Shown one piece after another: positions 11,649 to 22,107 of a DNA stretch of 64,000 nt (the stretch's first letter is position 1; each line of letters begins with the position of its first letter). Location of the stretch: assembly GCA_015143295.1 (NCBI GenBank), contig CM026562.1, forward strand, positions 7,106,639 to 7,170,638. Reading direction: 5' to 3'. Made by a program: the position numbers and the translations under genes. A model generated the notes under the pieces. It saw only the letters and a list, made by a program, of their open reading frames with translations. It ran no database searches and was not told the origin of the DNA. Origin of the DNA: Tetracentron sinense (lineage: Eukaryota > Streptophyta > Magnoliopsida > Trochodendrales > Trochodendraceae).

Positions 11649-13832
11649 AATCCATGGGGTACCCGTAGACTCTCATTGGTGCAGACTAGGGGTGGTTATT
11701 GAACAAAATGTTCGTGAACTACTCGGTCTCGGCTCGTTAAAAGCTCGAGTATCGTTTGTTTATTTAGTAAATGAGCCAAGCTTGAACACCGTTTTCGAAC
11801 TCATTTAGTAACCGAGCCAAGCTTGAACACACCCCTGCTCGGCTCGATAAAAGCTCGGTTCGATTATATATACTTATTAACCTACTAAAACATTTAAAAC
11901 ATACTTATTTTATTTAAATATTAAAATTAAGTATATATCTATATATTATATACTAGTAAAGATTAATAGTATGTAATGTATTTTATATGATTAGAATACC
12001 CTTTATATAATTATAATCTTATACTAAAATTTTAGTTAACATCGTGACTTCTATGCCTAGGATAATGAAGTGAATTTTTTACCTAATATAAATAGCTATA
12101 TCCAATAAAACAATTTGCTCGTGAACTACTTGAGCTCGGCTCGAGTTCGGTTAGTAAAGCTCGAGCTCGGCTCGAGCTTGGTTATTCAATAAACGGGACA
12201 AGCTTGAACAGGATTTCCGAGCTAACGAACAGGCTTGAACACACCACTACTCGGCTCGGCTCGGCTCGATATCACCCCTAGTGCAGACCCTAGTAGGTAA
12301 ACATCGTTTTTATTGAAAATCTGTTGGTGGTCGGTAATGGGATTACCGACCCTATTTGCAGCCACTGAAACTCGCCTCTTAACTAGGGATAGTTAAGGCC
12401 CTGGTCAGTTCCAGGGCCATGGTTGGATGCCTCTGGACCTTAGCTAATCCCCCATAAAATTTTAGACCCTAACTTTGCTTCTAATCCTGGTTAACAAGAC
12501 TCCTAAGTACAGTTAGTAATCTGTCGGTAATCCCATTACCGACAGATTTGGCTTAGTTTTGCACTGACTTTGGGCCTTTGTAGGACCCACTTGCCTTATC
12601 CTTTTGGGTCCACCCTAGGCCCATTGGAAAGCACTGAGTCCCCTCTAAATCCCTGCAAAATTTCAGACCCTGGGGCCAAGCCTAACCATGGTTAGCAAGG
12701 CCCCAAACCTTGGTTAATTCACTGTTCTTACTGTCGGTAATGAGATTACTGACAGCTCAGGCTTTGCTTCTTGCTGACTTTGGGCCTCTGTGGGGCCCAC
12801 ACCCGAGATGTTATGGGCCTAAGACCAAGCCCATTAGAAAGCCTGGACCTCAGGCTACCTGACCATGTGCTTACTTTTTCCAAGGGTGATCCCTAACCCC
12901 AGTTAAACTCGCACAAACTAGGGTTAAAAACTTACTGAAATAGAAGTAATCCGATTACCTTTATTCTGTGATTTTTTTTAATTTTGGGTTTTGTATAGGG
13001 CCCATACCTGGTAGGAGGTTATTCTAGGCTCTGCCATATCCTTTGGGCCCATTCTTGACTTACCATGACCCTTAACCATGGTTAAAGTAACCCCCGGTTA
13101 ACTTTTAACCATGGTTAAGCACCACCTAACCCCACAAAATTTGGAAAAATCTTTAAAAATTCAAAAAAATACAAAAGACCAAAAAATCAACTTTTTTCCC
13201 TTTTTAACCATGGTTAGCATCCCTAACCATGGTTAACAACCTTTTAAACCCGGTTAGCAACCCAAACCCTGGGTTAACATACCCCTTTGCCTTCGGGCTT
13301 CACCTTTGGCCTACCGGGCTTAAACCTTAGTCTATCGGACTACCTCTCGGCCTACCGGGTTCACACTTTGCACATTGACCAACCCTGGTCCAGCAAAATC
13401 CTAATCTGCCAGATTAGGCCCATTAGCCACCTTTTGGTACGCACACACATCTCCTCACCTTAGCACGAGCTCAAGTGCTAGAACTACGCTCGGTCTGATC
13501 TCACCTCTAATGTGAGTACGTAGGCAACCCAACCCAAGTTCGACCCTAATTAGCTTTTACTTTCTTCCGATTAGTATTAACTTAAACACTTAGGCATTTG
13601 TTTAATTTTGACATTTAATTTGGCTTAATCCTAGCAAGAAGGGAACCACTATAAGTGAAAGTGTCAGGGTGCCTAACTCCTTCCCCGAACTTAACTGAAC
13701 CTCTTATCCTGATCTTTGATCGGAGACCAAGACCTTATCCAACATTTTCTGGAGACTTATCCCTTCTAAATGAATAAGTGGCGACTCTTAACAAATTCTG
13801 TGAGATTTTTAAAGGGAGTAAAATCCTGTGTT
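11649..13832 (+). mobile_element. Tat element 3' LTR, second segment
   Basis: The LTR resumes after the second CCCTC. It contains a nested hAT MITE (11687-12280), three GGTAAT-N3-ATTACC hairpins, and a run of TAACCATGGTTA palindromes. Its 3' end (GTGTCAGGGTGCCTAACTCC, later AATAAGTGGCGACTC) matches the conserved end region I recognise from Tat/Ogre LTRs. The right edge is at about 13826-13832 (TGTTCACA), where it abuts copia gag sequence. Confidence 0.7.
11687..12280. mobile_element. hAT-type MITE (594 bp) nested in the Tat LTR
   Basis: Terminal inverted repeats are TAGGGGTG...CACCCCTA, flanked by a perfect 8-bp duplication GTGCAGAC (11679-11686 and 12281-12288). Both ends are rich in GCTCGGCTCG words, which also form inverted arms, while the middle is AT-rich. 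An 8-bp TSD and these termini are typical of hAT non-autonomous elements. Confidence 0.9.
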
Positions 13833-13837
13833 CACAC

Positions 13838-14379
13838 TAGTCTCTTCATTTAACAATGAAGCAACAACATCTTGTAGCTTGAACTTGTTTCCCACTGTGT
13901 TTGTTACAGTAGTAACAAGTGTATCTCAACTAGGAGGTAAAGAACTCAACAAAAGCAAACATAAAACCTCTTCATCAAGATTGATCTTCAAAGATCTCAA
14001 TTGGGCTGCAATAGAATTAAACTCACTTACATGCTTCCGTATTGTGGTACCTTCTTTCATTTTCAAAAGAAATAATCTCTTCATAGTTATTTGCTCCAGA
14101 AGGTTGCTCATATGATTGCTCCAAAGATTGCCAAAGTTCCTCCGTAGTCTTACATTGACAAACATCAAATAATATTGAAGGTGAAATACAAGGCCTAATA
14201 GCCGCTAAAACTTTTCGATCAAGAATATCCCATTCCCAATCCTCCATACCCATGGGTTGAGCTTTTTTCCCTCTAAGAGGCCGGTCCAACTCTTTACCAA
14301 CAAGATAATCCTCCATCATAATTTTCCATATTGGCCAATTACTCTCATTTAGCTTCTCCAACTCCATTGCCTTCTCCAT
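13838..14379 (-). pseudogene. Ty1/copia gag fragment
   Basis: The minus-strand frame from 14379 reads a copia gag start (LNESNWPIWKIMMEDYL, later TTEELWQSLEQSYE). It then shifts near 14100 into the frame carrying HVSEFNSIAAQLRSL and a stop at 13926, with homology running on to about 13838. The order LTR, primer binding site, gag is correct for the 5' end of an element. It is truncated at the edge of the Tat LTR, so pol is absent. At least one frameshift and one stop make it non-functional. Confidence 0.8.
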
Positions 14380-14464
14380 TTGTATAATATAGTGAACAAA
14401 ATTATCACAACACCCAAAAACAGAAAAACCCTTTCTTCACAAATACAGTGAAACAACAAACCAA

Positions 14465-14477
14465 GGCTCTGATACCA
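14465..14477 (-). promoter_or_regulatory. Primer binding site of the copia element (initiator tRNA-Met)
   Basis: The minus strand reads TGGTATCAGAGCC, the standard plant copia primer binding site complementary to the 3' end of tRNA-iMet. It lies 3 bases from the LTR end and about 85 bases from the gag start. Confidence 0.9.
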
Positions 14478-14480
14478 CTT

Positions 14481-14937
14481 TGTTATGGGTTTTTCTCTCT
14501 TTGGAGCATTTAAACAAACACTAGATAGGTAAATAAAAATTCTGCAACATTCATGTTACTAAAAGTTTAATGGTTAAGCTATAAATCTTATCAAAAGTAA
14601 GCCACCATGAAAGTAAAGCACAAAAAGAATCAAAATGAGAAGATGCACAAGAGACTTTCGTGGTTCGGCCACTATATGCGACCTACATCCACGGGAGAAC
14701 AATGCTAACTAGTTTCTTCACTTTCAAGAGAGATTACAAGCATTCAAAAGATAGAAAATACCTTTAATATCTTCTCTCTCACACTTGGGAAAAATCCTCT
14801 AAGCACACAAGGTTTTCTTCTCGTGAACAAGAGCAAAAGAAACCTTAGAAGAAGCTCTTTCTCTCACCTTCTTTTCTCCCATACGTATTCCCCAAAGAAA
14901 ACAAGAAAACCCCTTTCTAGCAAAAGGGGGCATCACA
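14481..14937 (-). mobile_element. 5' LTR (457 bp) of the copia element
   Basis: Read on the minus strand it runs TGTGATGCCCCC...CCCATAACA, with TG...CA ends, followed directly by the primer binding site. It includes purine/pyrimidine-rich leader sequence. The outer flank (14938-15021) contains CCATTGGATTA and its inverted copy and then joins the 3' end of a LecRK pseudogene. The insertion or a linked rearrangement removed that gene's last codons. Confidence 0.85.
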
Positions 14938-15021
14938 ACCATTGGATTAGAATATAATCCAATGGCCCAAAATACAAGGGAATAGGGTATTTGGCTTCAT
15001 TAAAAAAAAACGTGCATAACA

Positions 15022-16972
15022 CAGAGGTGGTGCAAGATACTCAGGAATAGGCATCTCATGTGGAAGATCTGGCAGTGGCTCCTCAAACTTAAGAACCTGA
15101 ATTGGTCGTCGTGCTGAAGGCCTTTTTTTGTCAACTGGGTGAGCACACCATAGTCCAACAATCATCAAGCATTCCATTTCCTGTATTTAGAAATCCATAT
15201 TCAATTTCTCATCAGCTGCATTGAGTACCTTTCCTGCTCCATAGAGATCCCAAATCCACTCCACCAGACCCCAATGAGACTCCTCATCTCTAATTTTCTT
15301 TCTCCCACATGCAATTTCTAAGGCTACAACTCCAAAGCTAAATATGTTTGACTCTGTACTAGCCCTTCCTCTATAATAGTATTCGGGGGCTAAGTAGCAA
15401 AGGTTCCCACGACTTTTGTGGTCTGAGATCCTAGCTGAGGGACCACCAGCTTAGCTAGCCCAAAATCACCAAGCCTGGCATTGAAATCTGTATCCAACAT
15501 CACATTGGCTGTTTTGATGTCTCTGTGCAGCACACATTTCCCTGATTCTTCATGAAGATAGAGCAATGCAGAGGCCAAGCCAAGAGCTATGTTGTACCTC
15601 ACTTTCCATGGGAGGGGTGTTCTAGTTACAAAGAGATGAGTGTCAAGGCTTCCATTGTACATGTATTCGTAGACAAGTAGGAACTCACCTTGATCATGGC
15701 ACCAACCGATGAATGGCACCAGATTCCAGTATGTCAAGATGCTTATAATCTTCAATTCAGTGATGAACACATGCATTGCATGTTGAGAAATGGTAATCTT
15801 CTTTACAGCCACTAGGCGACCCAAGTCGTTTAAGAACCCCTTGTAAACACTTCCAAACCCTCCTTCCCCTAATTTTCTGTTATTGGCAAAGTTGTTGGTA
15901 GCTAAAGCGAGTTCCTCATAAGAGAATCTCTTTGGCAAAACATCTCTTTCAATATATTCATTAACAGTTGTACAATTACTGTTGTCAGCTGCTTTCTTTA
16001 TTCTCCTCCTCTTCTTCTGTACTACCATCCAGCCTACTACTACTAGGTGTACACACATGGAAATCATCAAAACGAAGAAAACAACTGACGCCACAACCAC
16101 TATGCAGATACTCTTTCTTGGGTTCTTTATTTTTGTATCATTTGAATCCATAGTGGAATTAAATTCCCATGAGTTGAGGGTATGTGGCTCTATGTACGAG
16201 CCTGTAGCTGCTGAGAACCCAACAGTGACCCTCTCCGAGAGAACTTTCGTCCAATCAATATGGTAAGAAAGAGTAGAATTTCCCGCAAAAATAGGGTCCT
16301 TCTCATATGTCCAAAACACGATAAGGTTCTTGGTGGTAGCATTGTAAGTAACCCAAGCATTAGCTGTCTCCACACTATGCAAGACAACCTCCCTACTAGC
16401 ATACATGGACGAAGCAATTGAGTTATTATTGATCCCTACTCGTGGCATAGGTGGATCCCAGTCTTCATTCACACAGGTGTCGAACTCAACCATGACAATT
16501 TGGTTGTTGGACATGGCATCAATAGTGATGGTGTTACATAGGCCTAGAAACCCACCGGTCGAGTTGGGTGGAATTGCAAAACCGATTGGGGCAAGGCCAT
16601 TACCATAATTGGAAGCATTAAGAGTGTTGATAGTGAAGGAGAAATGAGTAGAGTGTTGATTGTGAAGGAGAAATGAGTAGTGAAGTCCGAGAGTTCCCCG
16701 GTGGACGAGTCCCATAGGCGCACATGTTTGGAAAAAGTAGCACGGCCGACGCAGCCTAAATAATCAACTATGTTGAATTCGATGGCTCCAAATGTAGGTT
16801 TAGCTTTGCCCTCGTAGAGGATGTTGCTTGCTCCTGGGTCAAAACGAGCCAAGGGGAGAAGTAGGAATAAGATGGAGAAAAGAAATGTCAAGATTGGAGA
16901 AGTTGGTGAGTAGTGTGAAGACATGGTGCTGAAGAGAAGGCAGAGTGCTAATGTGTATATAAAGGAGAACAT
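15022..16972 (-). pseudogene. L-type lectin receptor kinase pseudogene (LecRK copy 0)
   Basis: This is a homologue of the three downstream LecRK copies, with several lesions. A 29-bp tandem duplication (16621-16649 / 16650-16678) shifts the frame inside the lectin domain. An 8-codon deletion lies at the signal-peptide end and a 4-codon deletion in the lectin domain. A one-base deletion near 15400 truncates the kinase at the APE region (GTFAT then stop). The last codons are replaced by unrelated sequence. It still shows GEGGFGSVYKG, AVKK, HRDIK and DFG, so it retained a more canonical glycine loop than its paralogues. The likely original start is 16924 (second Met, before the signal peptide). 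Confidence 0.9.
16621..16678. repeat. 29-bp tandem duplication disrupting the LecRK pseudogene
   Basis: Two 29-bp units, each beginning AGAGTGTTGAT, differ by one base. The intact paralogues have a single unit. The extra 29 bases shift the reading frame by two. Confidence 0.9.
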
Positions 16973-16978
16973 TGGTAT

Positions 16979-17490
16979 TGGAAGACAATGGATTATGGGT
17001 TTTGATTGGGGAGAGGACTTGGTAGAGACTCAGGGGAAGGAGAAGACAAAATTGAATCGTTGGTATAATAAATTTAAATCTTATATGCTACCAAAAACAT
17101 TAATAAACCTTATTTCCTTGTTTCTTCTTCAACTTCTAATTGACAAAGCTTTTTTTGTAAAACTGTATTTAGTAACATCATTTTATTGTAGGGACAATTG
17201 ATGTTATTTAAAAAAAAAAATTGATTTTCATTGGGTAACCAATTCAAACATAAATACTGGTTGTTACCTTCCAAAAGAAGAAGTTGCGAGAGGTGAATTA
17301 CATGAACGGTGAAAGCATGGCAAATGCTAATGTCTATATAGAGAACATTGGCATTGCTGGAGGGAATGAGAAGACAAAATTGGATCTTTGGTATCGTAAA
17401 ATTATACCATATATCCAACCAAAAACATAAATAAACCTTATTATTCTTGTTTCTTCTTCAATTTTTAATTTAAGGATGACAAGGCATGGG
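16979..17490. repeat. Two copies of a LecRK upstream (promoter-like) module
   Basis: Two similar blocks (about 17035-17130 and 17370-17490) carry GAGAAGACAAAATTGGAT-like sequence, ACCAAAAACATTAATAAACC and, in the second, AAGGATGACAAGGCATGGGT. The same module lies upstream of each LecRK copy, again twice per unit (24170-24290 and 24945-25040; 33410-33530 and 34180-34270; 42470-42600 and 43435-43565). Confidence 0.7.
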
Positions 17491-18240
17491 TATCCTTGTA
17501 TTGTTTTTTTTCTCATTTGCATACAAAATACCAGCGACATGTGCAAGGGAAGTCCTAATCAGCTTGATGCAAGTCGACCGTTGTTTTTTGGGATTTGGGA
17601 AAAGATGGGGAAAAAATGAAGCTCTAGCCATCTGCAATATTGGCATAGGGATGAGGAACCTGATGCCTTCACCAGTACCCTTACTTGAAGCTTCTTTCCA
17701 TATCCTTCCCTTTCTTAAACGAGGACATCTTATACCGATGGGGATGCGCACCTTGTATATACAGGGCTCCTCCTATACTAGTAGAGGGCAAAGCTTGAAT
17801 GCCCTCTCATAATAGGGTTGTTGGGTGAAGTGTATAAACCCTAGCAAATAATACCTACTATAGTTATCATAATTAGCCTCTTATCACTCTCTTTTATTAA
17901 CAAGGTAATACATTTATGAGGAATATTGCTAAGCATACTCTCACCCTTTCTAGATAATAATAAAACAAATGGTTTTGTGTCAGCCCACTTGTGGACCCAA
18001 CACAAAGTCATTTGTTTTAGGGTATGGTAGCCCTACTCTCAACCAAAAGCCACCCGTACTTGTCCTTGCTTTAACCGCTTACTTTCACAACTTTGTTAGG
18101 GATTTCTATCAGACAATGAGAGAGTTGAGAGAGTACCTGTTGCAAAAGTATCGAGCTAAAGCAAGGACAAGTATTGTTTTTTTTTTGGGCTAATAGTAGC
18201 GACTGTGAGAGTATGCTTAGCATTCTTTTAAATATATATA
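17491..18240. repeat. Block homologous to 43560-44450, with a small foldback element
   Basis: Matching stretches include TTTTTCTCATTTGCATACAA, CCTGATGCCTTCACCA, CTTGTATATACAGGGCTCC and GTGTCAGCCCACTTGT. This copy lacks the SINE found at 43689-43865 and so is the empty site. A foldback of about 115 bp at 18055-18175 has arms with TGTCCTTGCTTTAAC and its inverse. No gene was recognised. Confidence 0.7.
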
Positions 18241-18321
18241 AATTGAGAACTACTATATATCTTTTTGTTTTCCATTTTTTAAAATCGTTTATTTCATGGT
18301 AGAGAGGATCATCTATATAGG

Positions 18322-19087
18322 TAGGGTTGTCAAAAAAGCCCACGTAGAAGGGTACTCAGCCCTGCCCTGCCCTCCAAAGCCCTCTGAAGCCCTACCCTTC
18401 CCAACCTTGGGCTGGGCAAGGTTCAAAATCCGAAAGCCCTGCTTTCTGCCCTTTAAAGCCCTGCCCTTCTCCTTAGTTGCTACACGGTAGCTAAGGTCTA
18501 TAATATATATATATATATATATATATTATATTTATGAAATTACTCATTTCATCATTTCAAACTGTTTAATAGTAGGGTTAAATGAGTAATTTCACATGAC
18601 CATCGTTATAAAACCCCTCGATGTCTCGACACTCATTATGAACCCTAACCTAATCTCATATGCGAAATCGCCTCCTCCTACTTAGAGGATTTTGATATAT
18701 AAATTTTGTTCTATATAATTTTACTTTGTTTTATTCTATCATATATGTTTGTCACTGACAAGGAAAAAAAAATAACTTTGTCATTACTCTTTTTGTTGCA
18801 ATGTCGGTCCCAAACCCGGATAAAAGACGAGGGTATTCATTTCCATGTCAGGTTGACAGTTGGTGTAGAAAAAAAATCTCGTCATCTCAAATCACAAAAA
18901 AAATCCCGGTCTTTCTTCTAGCCCTTCCGGCCCTTTGGCCCTGCCCTGACCCTTGAGAGTAGGGCTAGGGCCCAATCAATCCCAGCCCTTGAAGGGCTAG
19001 GGCTGGGCTAGGGCCGGGCTAGGGCCCTACTCTTATATGGAAGGGTAGGGCTAGAGTTGACCCTGGCCCTGCCCTTTGACAACCCTA
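18322..19087. mobile_element. hAT-type MITE (766 bp) with AGCCCTGCCC-rich ends
   Basis: Terminal inverted repeats are TAGGGTTGTCAAA...TTTGACAACCCTA, with a perfect 8-bp target duplication TATATAGG (18314-18321 and 19088-19095). The ends are dense in CCCTGCC/GGGCTAGGGC words that form inverted arms. The middle is AT-rich and includes an (AT)n run (18500-18527). No transposase is present. Confidence 0.9.
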
Positions 19088-19095
19088 TATATAGG

Positions 19096-20700
19096 GTTAG
19101 TGGGATTTTGAGAGTATGCTCCTCAGGTTCGTGCTTTTGCACATTGTTTTTCAACTGACCCAATGGGTCCTTTGCATCTATCTCCCCCAAAAAATTATAG
19201 CCGTAGGAGATCCTCTCTCCTGATTTAGGAAGCTCTAAATTTGTAGTGTTTCAATCCATATTTCTCATACTTAAATCTTTTTCATTGAAAAGGCACTATC
19301 TACATTGATAAATAAAATTATTACCTATGAATTTTAAATACTAAATTTCTTCCCTTAAATGCCATGCGCGCAGGAAGATTGGTTTTCGCATGCTTTTGCT
19401 GGCTCTTTTAATTAAGTTTGAAAAGTTTGTGATTAATGTAAAATTGCAAAGAATAGATTAAGGGGAAATAGTTAACTACCGATGAAACCCATTTAGAAAC
19501 CTAAGGTTCAGCCCTCGATTAAGTGTTTCCTGTTGAAGATATCGAGTTCAATAAGACATTTGCATAAGAGAACCATTGATTACAACCAAATAGCTAGCAA
19601 GGAGTGATACGAATATGCACCATGCACCTGTTGCCCAACTCTAAAGCTTCTTAGAGTTCCATGACAAAGTTCAAAGCTCCGTAATTTTAAATTATCCTAA
19701 GCTTAACCTCATTAGCCATTTTCTTCAATGAAAGTAAGTGTAAATCAATCTAGAAGAAACCAAGCAATCGGCAACAAAGACGAGGTGATGCTCTCTGCTT
19801 GACGTTTTCTCTATTTACATACGTGATCATTTGAATCATATTCTCTGTGTTTTTCCCAGCGGCCAGCATTTTTGAATGCCAGGATTTCTCCAAGAGTACA
19901 AACCAATTGATCCTGGCCTTCTAACACCCATGGTCACAGGGAAGAACCCAGGAAAGAACACAGAGGATATGCTTCCGTGATCATCACACTCTAGAAATTC
20001 TTTGTTGAATGCTCTGTTCGAATTGAGCTAAGCTATCTACAACTATGTTGGCTTATCTGCAAACGTAATTTGCTTTGATCCATTCAAAACTTGTCCTGAA
20101 ATTTTCTCTAATATAGCATCAGTGCCCATAAAAAATTATTGTTTAATAGGGCATAACCATGGGTCATGGGGAAAGCTCCCGCTTAAACTTTTGAAAATAA
20201 ACATATCTTTTATATTATGTTGTTTAATTATTTAACATGGAATAGCGGACAACTACTCCCATGAACTTTTGAAAAAAGTATACTATATTATTTAATATGA
20301 CATAGTCATAGGGCAAGAAGGAAATTACCCTGAAGTTTTGAAAAAAAAAAATATATTTTAATACTATGTTATTTAATAACACTGTCATGATGCAAGGGGG
20401 CAGCTGCCTCTGCCTCGTAAATAAGGAGAAATAATATCATAAGATATATACATCCACGAAATGGATCACAAACTTATAAAATAATTGATGGTCCTAATGT
20501 GGCTAGCATATCCATTAAGTGTCGTACTCTGTACCAACATACAGTAAGCCCACGTGTAGTAATAGAGAACCGAATTTGTTTTTCTTTTTTTTGATGGACA
20601 TGTTATCATGTAACTAACACACACTCTAAACTCATCCACAACCAAACCAAAGGTAGCCGCTAAGGTGCCGTAAGTGTAAGTCCAAGCAACCACATTGGTT
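19096..20700. other. Intergenic stretch without recognised gene
   Basis: The first 100 bases match the TATGCTCC...CTGACCCAATG module found upstream of the LecRK copies. At 20150-20410 a degenerate triplication of about 90 bp (words ACTTTTGAAAA, TATTTAA, CATAGG) is visible. Nothing else is supported. Confidence 0.5.
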
Positions 20701-20840
20701 GGAAAGTGGACTTCGCAGGGTGTATAAGGGGCCATCAACCCTCCTTAAGACAAGTCCTTTTGGAGTGGTTGGGAAGTGGACTTCGCAGGTTGTATAAGGG
20801 GCCATCAACCCTCCTTACGACAAGTCCTTTTGGAGTGGTT
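20701..20840. repeat. 70-bp tandem repeat, 2 copies, at the array's left breakpoint
   Basis: GGAAAGTGGACTTCGCAGGG and its copy start at 20701 and 20771, exactly 70 bp apart. Related sequence occurs at 29810-30100 and 38880-39170, just before the next two unit boundaries. Confidence 0.85.
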
Positions 20841-22107
20841 GCTTGGACTTACCCTTATGGCACCTTTAGGTTGGTAGCTTGCATTTTTATCTTTTGCTGT
20901 TCTATGGGTCCAACAGAATGGAGGAAGCTAATTCCATTTTATGTTAAGACTTCTGGGTAATCAATGCCACGTGCAATGATACTTCTTATTCTTGTTAATT
21001 ATTATTAAAGTTGTAAAACATGATGGATCTAGATTCATTCTAGTATTGGGTTTCTTAAAATTTGTTTGATTTCATGTAATTTATTGTATAGTCACTATAG
21101 TTCTCATTATTTCCATAATTTATAGCACTCAAGAGTGTCTGACTGCGTGTGTGTATCTGTGTGTATTTAGGTGTTACTTTACTTAACCAAAAAAAAAAAA
21201 CAGTATCTTGAACACTTTTTATGTGGACTGCGTCTGCAAATTTCTTTTAGGGGGTGGAGAGTTAAGTGCAAATGGAGTGATCTGTTCTAGCCCAAGTTCA
21301 TCTAAGCAATGAGAGTTCACAGGAAACTAAATGAATACATAGGCCTAAAATGTTCGACAGATTAGAATATGAAGGAACTAGCTTTTCCAAATTAAGTTGT
21401 TTTGATCAAATTGAAATAGAGACGAGAGTTGTGAAATCGAGCAAAGAAGAAGATGGGATGTTAGATGGGTTAGAGCCTTATGAATCCATGGAAAGAAACA
21501 GAGAGTGCATTTGAGTGTGAAGAATCCATGGCTGCATTGGCACTCCGAGCATGGATCTCAAATTTCTCAATTCAATTCTCTAGCCTGAGTCTCAATTCCC
21601 ATTCTTGGAACTCAACTGAGCAAGGATGTACCTTGCTCAATCTCTCGAAAATGATGTAGGGGAATCAAAGGGAGGCGATACATGATGTGATTATACACAT
21701 TGAAGAGATTGAAAAAAAAAAAAATGAATGAAAGACATGTTAGTTTTCAGCTCTGATATTATACCAGAAGTTGGGAGAACAATTGAAGGTGGTGGGTTGC
21801 ACATTTGAGGTTCCAAATATATTTATATTAAAGATATATAGAACATTACATAATTGCAAAATGACTTCTTTGTTATGAAGCAACAGCTGTAACTACAATA
21901 TTCATAGCACCAACAACCGGTTCAAAAAACTGATAAAACACAGCAGAGGATTCACATTTTGAAACCTTGAGCATATTTAAAACCCCAAAACATTTGTCTC
22001 CCCATCCTCCCAAACAAGAAAGAGAAGGAAAATGCTTATATTACCAAGAAGAGAAAAAAATTACAAGAATATATAGGGAGTAGTACAACGTTCATCACTA
22101 GACTTCC

